This document shows positions 25,698 to 33,807 of a stretch of 46,983 nucleotides of DNA, one piece after another. The notes below the pieces were generated by a model. It had not been told where the DNA came from and ran no database searches. It was given only the letters and a program-made list of their open reading frames with translations. The stretch comes from CAZVJA01 sp964626885. Lineage in GTDB: Bacteria > Planctomycetota > Planctomycetia > Planctomycetales > Planctomycetaceae. The DNA lies in NCBI GenBank assembly GCA_964626885.1, contig CAZVJA010000015.1:1-46983 (forward strand). The letters run 5' to 3'. Numbering within the stretch: position 1 is the first letter of the stretch; each line of letters opens with the position of its first letter. The translations under genes were made by a program, and so were the position numbers.

Positions 25698-26237
25698 ATG
25701 GTCATCACTCTCATCGGATATCGCGGAAGCGGGAAGACGAGCGTGGCCCGGTTACTTGCCTCGCGTTGGGGGTGGATGTGTATCGATGTCGACGAAGAAA
25801 TTGAGCGTCATGCCGGTAAGTCGATCCGCCGGATTTTCGATGAGTCCGGCGAACCGGAATTCCGACGGATCGAGCGATCCGTCATTTCCAAGTTGTTAAT
25901 ACAGAGCCGGTTGATTCTGTCCGCGGGAGGAGGAGCGATCTTGAACGCCGAGACTCGCGAGGAAATGTGCGCCGCGGGTCCCGTGGTCTGGCTGCAGGCG
26001 TCGATCGAAACACTCGAATCGCGAATCCTCGGCGATGCCGCGACGGCGACTCGCCGCCCCGATCTCACCAAAACTGGCGGACGCGCGGAAATTGAGACAC
26101 TCCTTGCGCTCCGCGAGCCTCTTTACCGTCAAACCGCTTCGCTCACCATCGCGACGGACGGCCTTACGAGCGAACAGGTTGCAGAAAAGATCGCCGAGGC
26201 TCTTGAACCGATCGTCGGAACTGGAGACGCCTTGTGA
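25698..26237 (+). CDS. aroK: Shikimate kinase
   Basis: 179 residues from the ATG at 25698; the upstream start at 25638 adds 20 residues that do not match the family. It phosphorylates shikimate with ATP. P-loop GYRGSGKT (7-14), shikimate-binding DVDEEIE (30-36) with Asp32, FDESGEPEFRRIE (47-59) with the binding Arg, and the GGG of LSAGGGAI (74-81). The lid arginine is in TATRRPDL. The TGA stop overlaps the GTG start of the prepilin peptidase (GTGA), pointing to translational coupling. Confidence 0.93.
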   Translation: MVITLIGYRGSGKTSVARLLASRWGWMCIDVDEEIERHAGKSIRRIFDESGEPEFRRIERSVISKLLIQSRLILSAGGGAILNAETREEMCAAGPVVWLQASIETLESRILGDAATATRRPDLTKTGGRAEIETLLALREPLYRQTASLTIATDGLTSEQVAEKIAEALEPIVGTGDAL

Positions 26238-27532
26238 CCCTATTCGGCTGGCCGCAATGGATTCTGCTGCTGTTTTTGTTCGTCGCGGGATCAGCGTCCG
26301 GCAGCTTTCTAAGCGTCTGCATACACCGGTTTCCGAATCACGAACGGCTGCGCGATCAACTCCTCGTATTGACAAGTCCGACCTGGTCGCACTTTCCTCG
26401 CTGTGGGAACCGCATTTCGTTCACCGATAACATTCCGATACTCGGCTGGCTGCGCCTTGCCGGCCGGTGCCGCAATTGCCGCAGTCCGATTTCCATGCGC
26501 TATCCGCTGCTGGAACTGCTCAACGGTTTTCTATTCGCGTTCGTCTACTGGATGGAAGTTCCAGGGCATTTCGGAGCAACATTGGCCGACAGTTGCATCC
26601 ACGCATCCCTCGGCCCTCACCCCACATTCGAATCGTGGTGGTCGTCGCCGGCAGCCATCGTTAACCTCCGATATGTCTACCACATGGTGCTCATCGAAGC
26701 GCTCGTCGTCGCGACCTTTATCGATTTCGAATTCAAAATTATCCCCGACGGTTCAACCATCCCCGCGATGGCCATCGGTATTCTCGGCGGACTTCTCTAC
26801 GGACGAATGTTTCTAGTACCGGTCTGGTTCCAGGATCCCAGCTATCTACGCACGCTTGATTTGCTCGGCCCGGAATGGATTCCCGACCTCAGCGGCGTTC
26901 CGGCGTTGCCCGCCTGGATCACGGCCCACCCTCACCTGCATGGGCTGGCGGTAAGCCTCGTCGGAATGCTTGTCGGCGGGGGAATGGTCCTGGGAGTACG
27001 GACAATGGGACATTGGGTTCTCCGCCAAGAAGCCATGGGGCTGGGAGACGTCGTGCTGATGGGAATGGTCGGCAGCTTTCTTGGCTGGCAGCCGACTGCA
27101 ATCGTCTTCTTTCTCGCCCCGCTCTGTGCGCTGGTCGTGGTCGCTTTCTGTTGGGTTTTTCGCCGCGATCGGGAAATCCCGTACGGCCCTTATTTGAGTC
27201 TCGGCACGCTGCTGGTAATTCTCGGCTGGAAGCAGATCTGGCCTCGGGCGGAACGAATCTTCGATCTTGGACTGCTGCTCCCCATCGTCGGAATTGCAGC
27301 AGCAGGAATGTTCGTGGTCAGCCTGCACGCGGTGCAGTTCGTCAAACGGATGCTGGGCATCCCCCTCTACCACGAGGAGTGGATCGAGGAATGGACCTCG
27401 GCCGACCAATTGACCTATCAGTCGGGAGAGCGCGTCGACAACTTGGCGGGACAATGGCGGCGCGAGGAATGGCCCGGCGTCAACGCGGGGCGCGGCTTAG
27501 CTCACGAACGCCGCTGGCGAACGGGACGCTAA
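26234..27532 (+). CDS. pilD: Type 4 prepilin peptidase (A24), large form
   Basis: 432 residues with a GTG start at 26234 overlapping the aroK stop. This inner-membrane aspartate protease cleaves and methylates type IV pilin or type II secretion pseudopilin leader peptides. Seven to eight hydrophobic segments are seen. The catalytic aspartates are Asp164 in TFIDFEFKIIPD and Asp272 in GLGDVVLMG. The cytosolic zinc loop normally carries two CxxC pairs; here it reads HFPRCGNRI (54-60) and CRNC (79-82), so the first cysteine is Phe54. The C-terminal 60 residues are an extra charged tail. No pilin genes are next to it. Confidence 0.88.
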   Translation: MTLFGWPQWILLLFLFVAGSASGSFLSVCIHRFPNHERLRDQLLVLTSPTWSHFPRCGNRISFTDNIPILGWLRLAGRCRNCRSPISMRYPLLELLNGFLFAFVYWMEVPGHFGATLADSCIHASLGPHPTFESWWSSPAAIVNLRYVYHMVLIEALVVATFIDFEFKIIPDGSTIPAMAIGILGGLLYGRMFLVPVWFQDPSYLRTLDLLGPEWIPDLSGVPALPAWITAHPHLHGLAVSLVGMLVGGGMVLGVRTMGHWVLRQEAMGLGDVVLMGMVGSFLGWQPTAIVFFLAPLCALVVVAFCWVFRRDREIPYGPYLSLGTLLVILGWKQIWPRAERIFDLGLLLPIVGIAAAGMFVVSLHAVQFVKRMLGIPLYHEEWIEEWTSADQLTYQSGERVDNLAGQWRREEWPGVNAGRGLAHERRWRTGR

Positions 27533-27587
27533 CCACGCGATGCCGGCACAGCGCGCCAACGGTCATTTGCATTCAGTCGCGCGTCGA

Positions 27588-29687
27588 TTATTTCTCACCC
27601 GGTTCGCCACCGGGAATTCCAGGAGGAATTCCGCCCGGCAATCCACCCGGAAGATTGAATTGCGCGCCTGGGTTGGCTTTGTCGCCGTCCTTCTTTTCTT
27701 CTTTCGGCTTCACGAGATCCTTTCGGGCGAGACGAAGGTTCTCGAAGCTTTCAGCCGAGATCACGTAATACCAGCCGCCGAACCGCTTGTTCAGTTCGTC
27801 GACCTTCTTCTTTCCCTTCTCAATTTTCGATTTGTGCTGCGACAAGTCATTCTCGTACTTCTCGAGGTCTTTCTTGTATTGCGTGAGGGCTTTCTCATAC
27901 TCGGCCTTCGGGTCCGGCTTCACCTCGGTCGGTTTTGCATCCTCAGCCTTCGACTCGTTCCCCGGCTTTGATTCGGTTTTGCCTTCGTCCCCCTTCTTCT
28001 CGTCCGACTTTTTCTCTTCGGACTTCCCTGATGATGTGGGTTTCGACTCCGTTCCCTGATTGGACTCGTTCTTACTGCCGTCGGCTTTCTCTTTATCGCC
28101 CGACGCCTTCTCGGCTTCCGCCAATTCCGTTCCGTCGAGCTCTTCCTCTTCGCCGTTGGATTCGTCCTTTGCCGACGTATCGTCGGACTTTTCGCCCTTC
28201 GGCTTCGCGGAATCCCCCTTGCTTTCGTTCGTTGAGTCCTCTTTTTTCGCGCCGTCCTTCGGAGCGTCTTTCGGCGCGGGGGTCTTCGAATTCGGCTCGG
28301 CAGGCTTCTCTTCCGGCAACCCTTCCGGTTTCTTCGGTTCGACCGGCTTCGTCGGCTCCCCCCCGATGAGCTTCTCATCGAACGAAGTCGTTACGAACAG
28401 ATACCGGCTGCGTTTCTTGGCTGGAGACTTGTCGTCCGTCTTCTTCTCCGCGCCTTCGGCATCCTGTTTCTTTCCGTCCTCTTTCTTCTTATCCTTGGCG
28501 GGTTCGTCCGACTTGGCAGCTTCCGCCTCTTTCTTATCCTCTGCCTTCTTTTCACCGTCCGTTTTTTTCTCCCCCGCTTCGTCGCCATTCTTGTTTGCGA
28601 AGCCGACTTCGATCTCGAATTCGGTGCCCGTGAAAATCTGGCCGAAGTGGAGGGCGTAGCGCACCCCTTCGTTCGTGCCGGCGAGCATTTCCCCTTCCGT
28701 CGAGTAGAGATGGAGACTCTCCTTGTCTTTTTCATCCGGACCGACGAAGTACCCTTTGTCTTGCAGATCCTGCTGCAACGCGATTCGCACGAGGGGATCG
28801 CGGGCGATCTTCGGATCAACGCTGAGATCCGGGCGAATCCCCTGCGGCTTCGGGCGCACCCCTTCAATCTTCAAGTTGTCGAGGTGGCCTTCCACGTCTC
28901 TCACTGCGTCAGCGTTGACCTCCTGCGTCTTATCATCGAGCCCTTGAAGCTTCCAAGGATCAGTATCGGAAGTGCGGGTCAGTTCGCTGATTTCCTTCCC
29001 GACGAGGGCCAGGCTGTCGCCCCGCTGCTGGAGCGAGTACTTGTCGACCGTCAATTCCCGCAGCGCGTAGCGGTCGAGCTTGAGCAGATCGGGCTCAATC
29101 CAATCGCCGAACTTCGTTGAGAGATCGATCTTCAGCCGGACGCGATACGTGTCGTCCTTCTTGTCGGTAAGGCCCCGGACGTAGTATTGGTCGGGCTGTC
29201 CTTCCACCTTCTTGCCGATGATGTAGTCCGCAAGGATATTTCCATCTCCATCGCTGAGCGTGAGACGCTGGCCGCGCCCTTTCAAGATCGTTGCATCTTC
29301 GATCTCGGGATCAACGACTCCGTATTTGGCATGGTCGCTCGCGCGGCGACTTTGCAGGGCGTCGCGCGTAATGCCAACAATGGAAGCGGCGGTCTTCGCG
29401 AGGCGGTCCTTGGCATCGGCCGGATAGTTGTGATGCGACGGAATCCGCCATCGGCCGTCCTTGAACTCCACGGTGAACGGCTTGATCGTCGCCAATTCCT
29501 CATTGAAGACAACAACCTTCAGGCTTTTAGCGACGCTCGGGTCCTTGAAGTCCGGGAAGAACTCCGTGCCGACCCTTTCGTACTCGCCGGTGGGGCGAGG
29601 AATTGAATTCTTATACGTCGCATACGCCGCGCCGCCAAAGACCGCGGCCACAACCACGAAGATCAAGGTGCGTCGGGTTTCCGTCAT
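27588..29687 (-). CDS. DUF4340 domain protein with long charged insertion
   Basis: 699 residues from the ATG at 29687. An N-terminal membrane anchor (TLIFVVVAAVFGGAAYATYK) is followed by a DUF4340 region: ERVGTEFFPDFKDPS, KPFTVEFKDGRWRIPSH and IIGKKVEGQPDQYYVRGL. Residues about 365-630 (28600-27800) are very rich in Lys, Glu, Asp, Ser and Pro, clearly disordered. The C-terminus returns to an ordered segment (KKVDELNKRFGGWYYVISAE). It is the third gene of the ABC/GldFG operon and, as in related operons, probably works outside the membrane with the GldG part. Converges on pilD with a 55-nt gap. Confidence 0.8.
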   Translation of the reverse strand: MTETRRTLIFVVVAAVFGGAAYATYKNSIPRPTGEYERVGTEFFPDFKDPSVAKSLKVVVFNEELATIKPFTVEFKDGRWRIPSHHNYPADAKDRLAKTAASIVGITRDALQSRRASDHAKYGVVDPEIEDATILKGRGQRLTLSDGDGNILADYIIGKKVEGQPDQYYVRGLTDKKDDTYRVRLKIDLSTKFGDWIEPDLLKLDRYALRELTVDKYSLQQRGDSLALVGKEISELTRTSDTDPWKLQGLDDKTQEVNADAVRDVEGHLDNLKIEGVRPKPQGIRPDLSVDPKIARDPLVRIALQQDLQDKGYFVGPDEKDKESLHLYSTEGEMLAGTNEGVRYALHFGQIFTGTEFEIEVGFANKNGDEAGEKKTDGEKKAEDKKEAEAAKSDEPAKDKKKEDGKKQDAEGAEKKTDDKSPAKKRSRYLFVTTSFDEKLIGGEPTKPVEPKKPEGLPEEKPAEPNSKTPAPKDAPKDGAKKEDSTNESKGDSAKPKGEKSDDTSAKDESNGEEEELDGTELAEAEKASGDKEKADGSKNESNQGTESKPTSSGKSEEKKSDEKKGDEGKTESKPGNESKAEDAKPTEVKPDPKAEYEKALTQYKKDLEKYENDLSQHKSKIEKGKKKVDELNKRFGGWYYVISAESFENLRLARKDLVKPKEEKKDGDKANPGAQFNLPGGLPGGIPPGIPGGEPGEK

Positions 29688-29857
29688 GAGATTTGACCTT
29701 ATTCGAAAAAACATTCAGCAGTCAGCGGCTCCTCTTGGACTTTTTCAATATCGAGGTCCGAGTTGAGCCTTTATTTACCCCTGCCGGTTACTTCCCTCCA
29801 GGATGGCGTCGGCCGTCGTATTTCGTCCCTGTGTCCAAAATTCCGAAGCCAACCGGT

Positions 29858-32611
29858 TCATTTCCGCTTCCGCATCAGTCGTTCAGGACTGATATTTTTT
29901 CGCTCGTCCGAGAGCCGTAGGAAGAACATCACGGCGCCGAGCAGGACGGCGGGAATCGGTGGGATGAGAATCGCAGCCAGCATGATGGATGATTCGGTTG
30001 CGCGAATCTGCCGCTCGGTGCGGGCTTTGATCTCGTCGATTCTCTCCTGCTTCTTTCGGTCAATCTCAGCCCCTTCCACTTCCAGCTTGCGGCTCTCCGT
30101 CTGGCTGAGTTGTTCCAACGCCATGGCTTTCGCTTGTTCATCCAACGCGGAATCTTTCTCAATCCGTTCGCGCTGTTCCCGGAACCGCTTTTTCGCCGCC
30201 TCAAGCGCTTCCTTGGCATCGTCGATGGCTTTTTGCTCCTGCTGCGTCCGTTCTTTGACAAAATCGCTCGTCCGTTCCTCGACCTTCACCAGCGTCCGTA
30301 GTTCCGAGCGGCGCTTGCGAAGATCGAGATAGGCTTCTTCCCCCGCCAGTACGTCAACGGCGTTGAGCACGAACGTCACATTATCGAGCTTCAGATCCGA
30401 TTCGCCCCGATTCCGCATGTAGAAAAACCAATCGGAAATCATGTCGATATCGGCGACGAACACCACGTTGAGTGCTGTCGGCTGCTCGGGCCGCGGCGAG
30501 GTGAGATGGGCGGCCAGCACATGCACGTCTTTGTCGATAAACCGGGGACGATCCTGGTCCGGACGCAACGCCACGGTCTGTTGGAACCCCCCGATGAAGC
30601 TGAACGAAGGCTGCGTGAACTCGTCCCAGTTTTCCAACCCGGAGACCGCTGAGGTGCGCAGCAGTGGCTCGAAGTTGACCTTGCTGTTCTCTACCCGTCG
30701 AACGGTACCGGAGAAGGCAACGAGCAATTCCTGCATGCCACTGGTGATCTTGCTGTTCGGGCTGAAGGCGCTGGCCGTTCCCGCCTTGGGAGTCACGAAC
30801 AGGAATTCCTCGGGGACAACGTTCGCATATTGGGGATGCACCAAGCTCGACTGGTCCCATACGACCTGGCCGTTATCCCAGCCGATTTCTAATTCCTTCA
30901 GCAGTGAAGTCGCTTTCCCTTCATCGGCCTTCGGAGGGGGCGGAGGACTGTTCATTCCCATCATTCCCATGCGGCTGTTGGGATTCGGCTTGGGCATCCG
31001 TGGTGCGTTCGTAATGCCGCCACTCCCCGAGAAAACGTACGGGAACGGATCATCGAAGATGAGCGTCGGACGCCCTGCCTTGACGTAATCGACAAAGTTC
31101 TTCATCTGCGGTTCAGTGAGGGACGAAGGCATCACCGCCAGCAGAACGTCGTATTTTTTCGGGTCGATGGGGGAGTCGGAAGAGACCTCCTCAACGTTGT
31201 ACTGCTGCCGAAGCTCGGTAACGATCTGCCAGTCACGTCCGCCGCCAATCACCTCGGCATCGGTCCGCAGCACTCCGAGCGTCAGCCGTTTTTCGTTGGA
31301 AACGGTGCGAATCGAGCGCGTCAGTTCATATTCCAGGGGCGTCCCCGCTCCGAAGAATGGGATAATGACCTCGTCGAAGCTCGTCGTGAACACCGCGCCA
31401 AGATAAACATCTTCTTCCGCGCGGCGCCCTTCCCGCTCCGTCTGAATCTTGACCGGGTTAATGCCGTACAACTTCGCTTCATCGGCATCCTTGCTGAAGG
31501 GCTCGATGGGCACTTCGCGAACTTCGATCTTATCTCCAGCCAAGCGGTCGTATTGTCGCAGCAGCCCCAGGAGCCGCTTGCGGACGGGAACGTAGTCGCG
31601 CGGCACATTTGTCGAAACAAACGCCTGAATACGCACGGGACGACTGGCGTCGATGTTCGTAATCAGGGAAGTAGTCGTCGGTGACAGGCTGTATAAACCC
31701 TCCGCGGTGCGATCGATCGGCAGCAAGGTTTGCGCGGCGACGACCGCTCCACCCGCGAGCGCACATGCCAGTGCAACCGATCGAACCGCAAAATGGGTGG
31801 CCATGTTGGCGCGGTGACCGGCTCCCCAGTGCCGACGGCTGATGAAGACAAGATTCAGATAAAGCATGAGAACGCCGAAAGCCACGAAATAGAACACGCC
31901 CCCCAACGGAATCAACCCAGCCTCGAAATCACGAAGCTGCTCTCGAATGCCGAGCGCGCGGATGAAATTCGCGGTGGAGGACGACTGATCGGGCAATAGC
32001 GCCGCCAACTGGTTGATGAAAACCGGTATCGCGCACAGCGCTGCGCCCAGCACAAAGGCCACCGTCGTACTTGAGGTCAAAACAGAGGCGAACATCCCGG
32101 CCGCCAGGAGTGATCCGCCGGCCAGCCAATAACCCACGTAGGTCGTGAACATCACTCCCCAATCGGGATCGCCAATCCAGGCGAGCATCAGGAGATGCGT
32201 CGTCGAAAATAAAAGCGCAATCGTGTAGACGGCCAACACCGCGAGGTATTTGCCAAGCAGAACTTCCACGTCGGACGCGGGAAGCGTGAACAGCAACTCG
32301 TCGGTACCGAGTTTCCGTTCGTCGGCCCAGGTGCTCATTGTGATGGCCGGGACGAGAAACAGGAGCAGCAACGGATACGCTTCGCTGAGTTGATCGAGAC
32401 TTGCCAGATTGTTCGTGAAAAACATCGTGTTGAACGCCAGCATCGCACCGGCGACAACAAACACGACAATAAATAGGTAACCAAGCACGCCGGAGAAATA
32501 GCTCAACACGTTTCGTCGAAAGACGGCCAGAATGACATGGCGGTTGAGCTTCGGCGAAAATCCCCTCCCCGACTCGCGGCTGACTGGTTTCTCGGCGATG
32601 GCAGTCCCCAT
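29858..32611 (-). CDS. ABC transporter permease fused to GldG-like domain
   Basis: 917 residues. The first 270 are an ABC-2 permease of GldF type: hydrophobic segments at about 42-62, 78-95, 118-140, 155-185, 190-210 and 245-262, with the loop STWADERKLGTDELL. After another helix (about 285-305) comes a GldG-type periplasmic region (310-760) with TRPVRIQ..VSTNVP, LRQYNVEEVSSDSPIDPKKYDVLL and IFDDPF. Residues 775-860 form a strong coiled coil (EALEAAKKRFREQRERIEKD), then a final helix (IMLAAILIPPIPAVLLGAV). In Bacteroidota GldF and GldG are separate gliding/secretion-linked proteins; here one polypeptide. It is 149 nt after the ATPase gene. Confidence 0.85.
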   Translation of the reverse strand: MGTAIAEKPVSRESGRGFSPKLNRHVILAVFRRNVLSYFSGVLGYLFIVVFVVAGAMLAFNTMFFTNNLASLDQLSEAYPLLLLFLVPAITMSTWADERKLGTDELLFTLPASDVEVLLGKYLAVLAVYTIALLFSTTHLLMLAWIGDPDWGVMFTTYVGYWLAGGSLLAAGMFASVLTSSTTVAFVLGAALCAIPVFINQLAALLPDQSSSTANFIRALGIREQLRDFEAGLIPLGGVFYFVAFGVLMLYLNLVFISRRHWGAGHRANMATHFAVRSVALACALAGGAVVAAQTLLPIDRTAEGLYSLSPTTTSLITNIDASRPVRIQAFVSTNVPRDYVPVRKRLLGLLRQYDRLAGDKIEVREVPIEPFSKDADEAKLYGINPVKIQTEREGRRAEEDVYLGAVFTTSFDEVIIPFFGAGTPLEYELTRSIRTVSNEKRLTLGVLRTDAEVIGGGRDWQIVTELRQQYNVEEVSSDSPIDPKKYDVLLAVMPSSLTEPQMKNFVDYVKAGRPTLIFDDPFPYVFSGSGGITNAPRMPKPNPNSRMGMMGMNSPPPPPKADEGKATSLLKELEIGWDNGQVVWDQSSLVHPQYANVVPEEFLFVTPKAGTASAFSPNSKITSGMQELLVAFSGTVRRVENSKVNFEPLLRTSAVSGLENWDEFTQPSFSFIGGFQQTVALRPDQDRPRFIDKDVHVLAAHLTSPRPEQPTALNVVFVADIDMISDWFFYMRNRGESDLKLDNVTFVLNAVDVLAGEEAYLDLRKRRSELRTLVKVEERTSDFVKERTQQEQKAIDDAKEALEAAKKRFREQRERIEKDSALDEQAKAMALEQLSQTESRKLEVEGAEIDRKKQERIDEIKARTERQIRATESSIMLAAILIPPIPAVLLGAVMFFLRLSDERKNISPERLMRKRK

Positions 32612-32760
32612 ATTCCCTCACCCTTTGGCGCTTGTTCTGGATAGTGTTGCAGTTCTCTTTGAATTTTCGTTCGTAACACAATTCGCTGGAAATCTGACTC
32701 GTTGATCGCTCCTCGGTTGTTTGTCGATGCCGGAAACACACTTCCGTTCGCGCGGAGCAC

Positions 32761-33513
32761 TCAGCTCGCGGCTCCGGTCAGCTCGCGAAAACGACATTCC
32801 ATGTCATGCTTGCTTCCTTCCATCTCTTCCACGCTTCCGTCGAACACCAAACGCCCTTCGTTTATGAGAATGACGCGAGAACAGACCGCTTTCACTTCGC
32901 GAAGGATGTGCGTCGACAGCAGAATAGTTTTTGTGGCGCCGAGGCTCTTGATCAACTCGCGAGCCTCGTGCACCTGGTTCGGATCAAGCCCGCTGGTCGG
33001 CTCATCGAGTATGAGAACATCCGGGTCATGCAGGATGGCCTGCGCCATGCCGACGCGTTGCCGATAGCCCCGCGATAACTTGCCGATCGGTTTACCCCAG
33101 ACCTGTTCCAACGCACATTTTCCGGCGACGTAAGCCAACCGACTCTTCAAATCGGTCGACGACATCCCGCGAGCCCGCCCTAGATACTTTAGTAATCCCT
33201 CGGGGGTCATCTCGTTGTAAAGCGGCCCGTTTTCCGGCAGGTAACCCAATAGCCGGCTGGCCTCAATGCGGTGCGTCGCAACATTGTATCCGCCAATCCG
33301 AGCTTCGCCGCCACTGGGGGCCAGAAACCCGGTCAGAAGTTTCATCGTGGTTGATTTTCCGGCACCGTTGGGGCCGAGAAACGCAGCCACCTGTCCTTTG
33401 GGGACCGAGAAAGAGATGTCTTGCGTCGCCACAAACTGACCGTAGAACTTGCTCAGTCCGACGGCCTCGATCATCGGTCTGACGTTGGAGGATGCATTCT
33501 GTTGCGGCATCAA
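32761..33513 (-). CDS. ABC transporter ATP-binding protein (GldA-like)
   Basis: 250 residues, a complete ABC ATPase. Walker A GPNGAGKST (about 45-53), Q-loop in LGYLPENGPLY, signature LSRGYRQR, Walker B LILDEPTSGLD, and the switch His in LLSTHILREV. The sequence matches the ABC-2 exporter group (gliding/multidrug/copper type, GldA). It is the first gene of the operon with the GldFG fusion and the DUF4340 protein and should power that permease. A terminator at 33726-33757 separates it from the upstream chaperone gene, so its own promoter should lie in 33514-33725. Confidence 0.93.
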   Translation of the reverse strand: MMPQQNASSNVRPMIEAVGLSKFYGQFVATQDISFSVPKGQVAAFLGPNGAGKSTTMKLLTGFLAPSGGEARIGGYNVATHRIEASRLLGYLPENGPLYNEMTPEGLLKYLGRARGMSSTDLKSRLAYVAGKCALEQVWGKPIGKLSRGYRQRVGMAQAILHDPDVLILDEPTSGLDPNQVHEARELIKSLGATKTILLSTHILREVKAVCSRVILINEGRLVFDGSVEEMEGSKHDMECRFRELTGAAS

Positions 33514-33725
33514 ACTGCTCCGTACGCGCGCTGGGTTCGTGAACTGCTTGGGTCAATTGGCAAGGTATGGAAATACTTCGCGTGAATTTCGGCAGGCTGT
33601 GTGTAGCGTCCAGAGCGGCGAATCGGCCGAGAGAGAGTTAGACCGAGTCAGGCTCTGAGCGCCTGTATCTTACCTTACGCACTACTTAACAACGGGCGTT
33701 GGACGATGTCCAGAGATCGGGACAC

Positions 33726-33757
33726 AAAAAAGAATCCCCGCCGCGAGTAGGGCGGGG
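33726..33757 (-). terminator. Intrinsic terminator after the PpiD-like gene
   Basis: Read on the minus strand: CCCCGCC, 8-nt loop, GGCGGGG, then ATTC and six T (33731-33726). A perfect 7-bp stem, about 50 nt past the stop at 33808. Confidence 0.82.
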
Positions 33758-33807
33758 AAAGATTGTATCACCAGGAGCCGCGTCGCAACAGACTACGCTG
33801 TAGAGCC

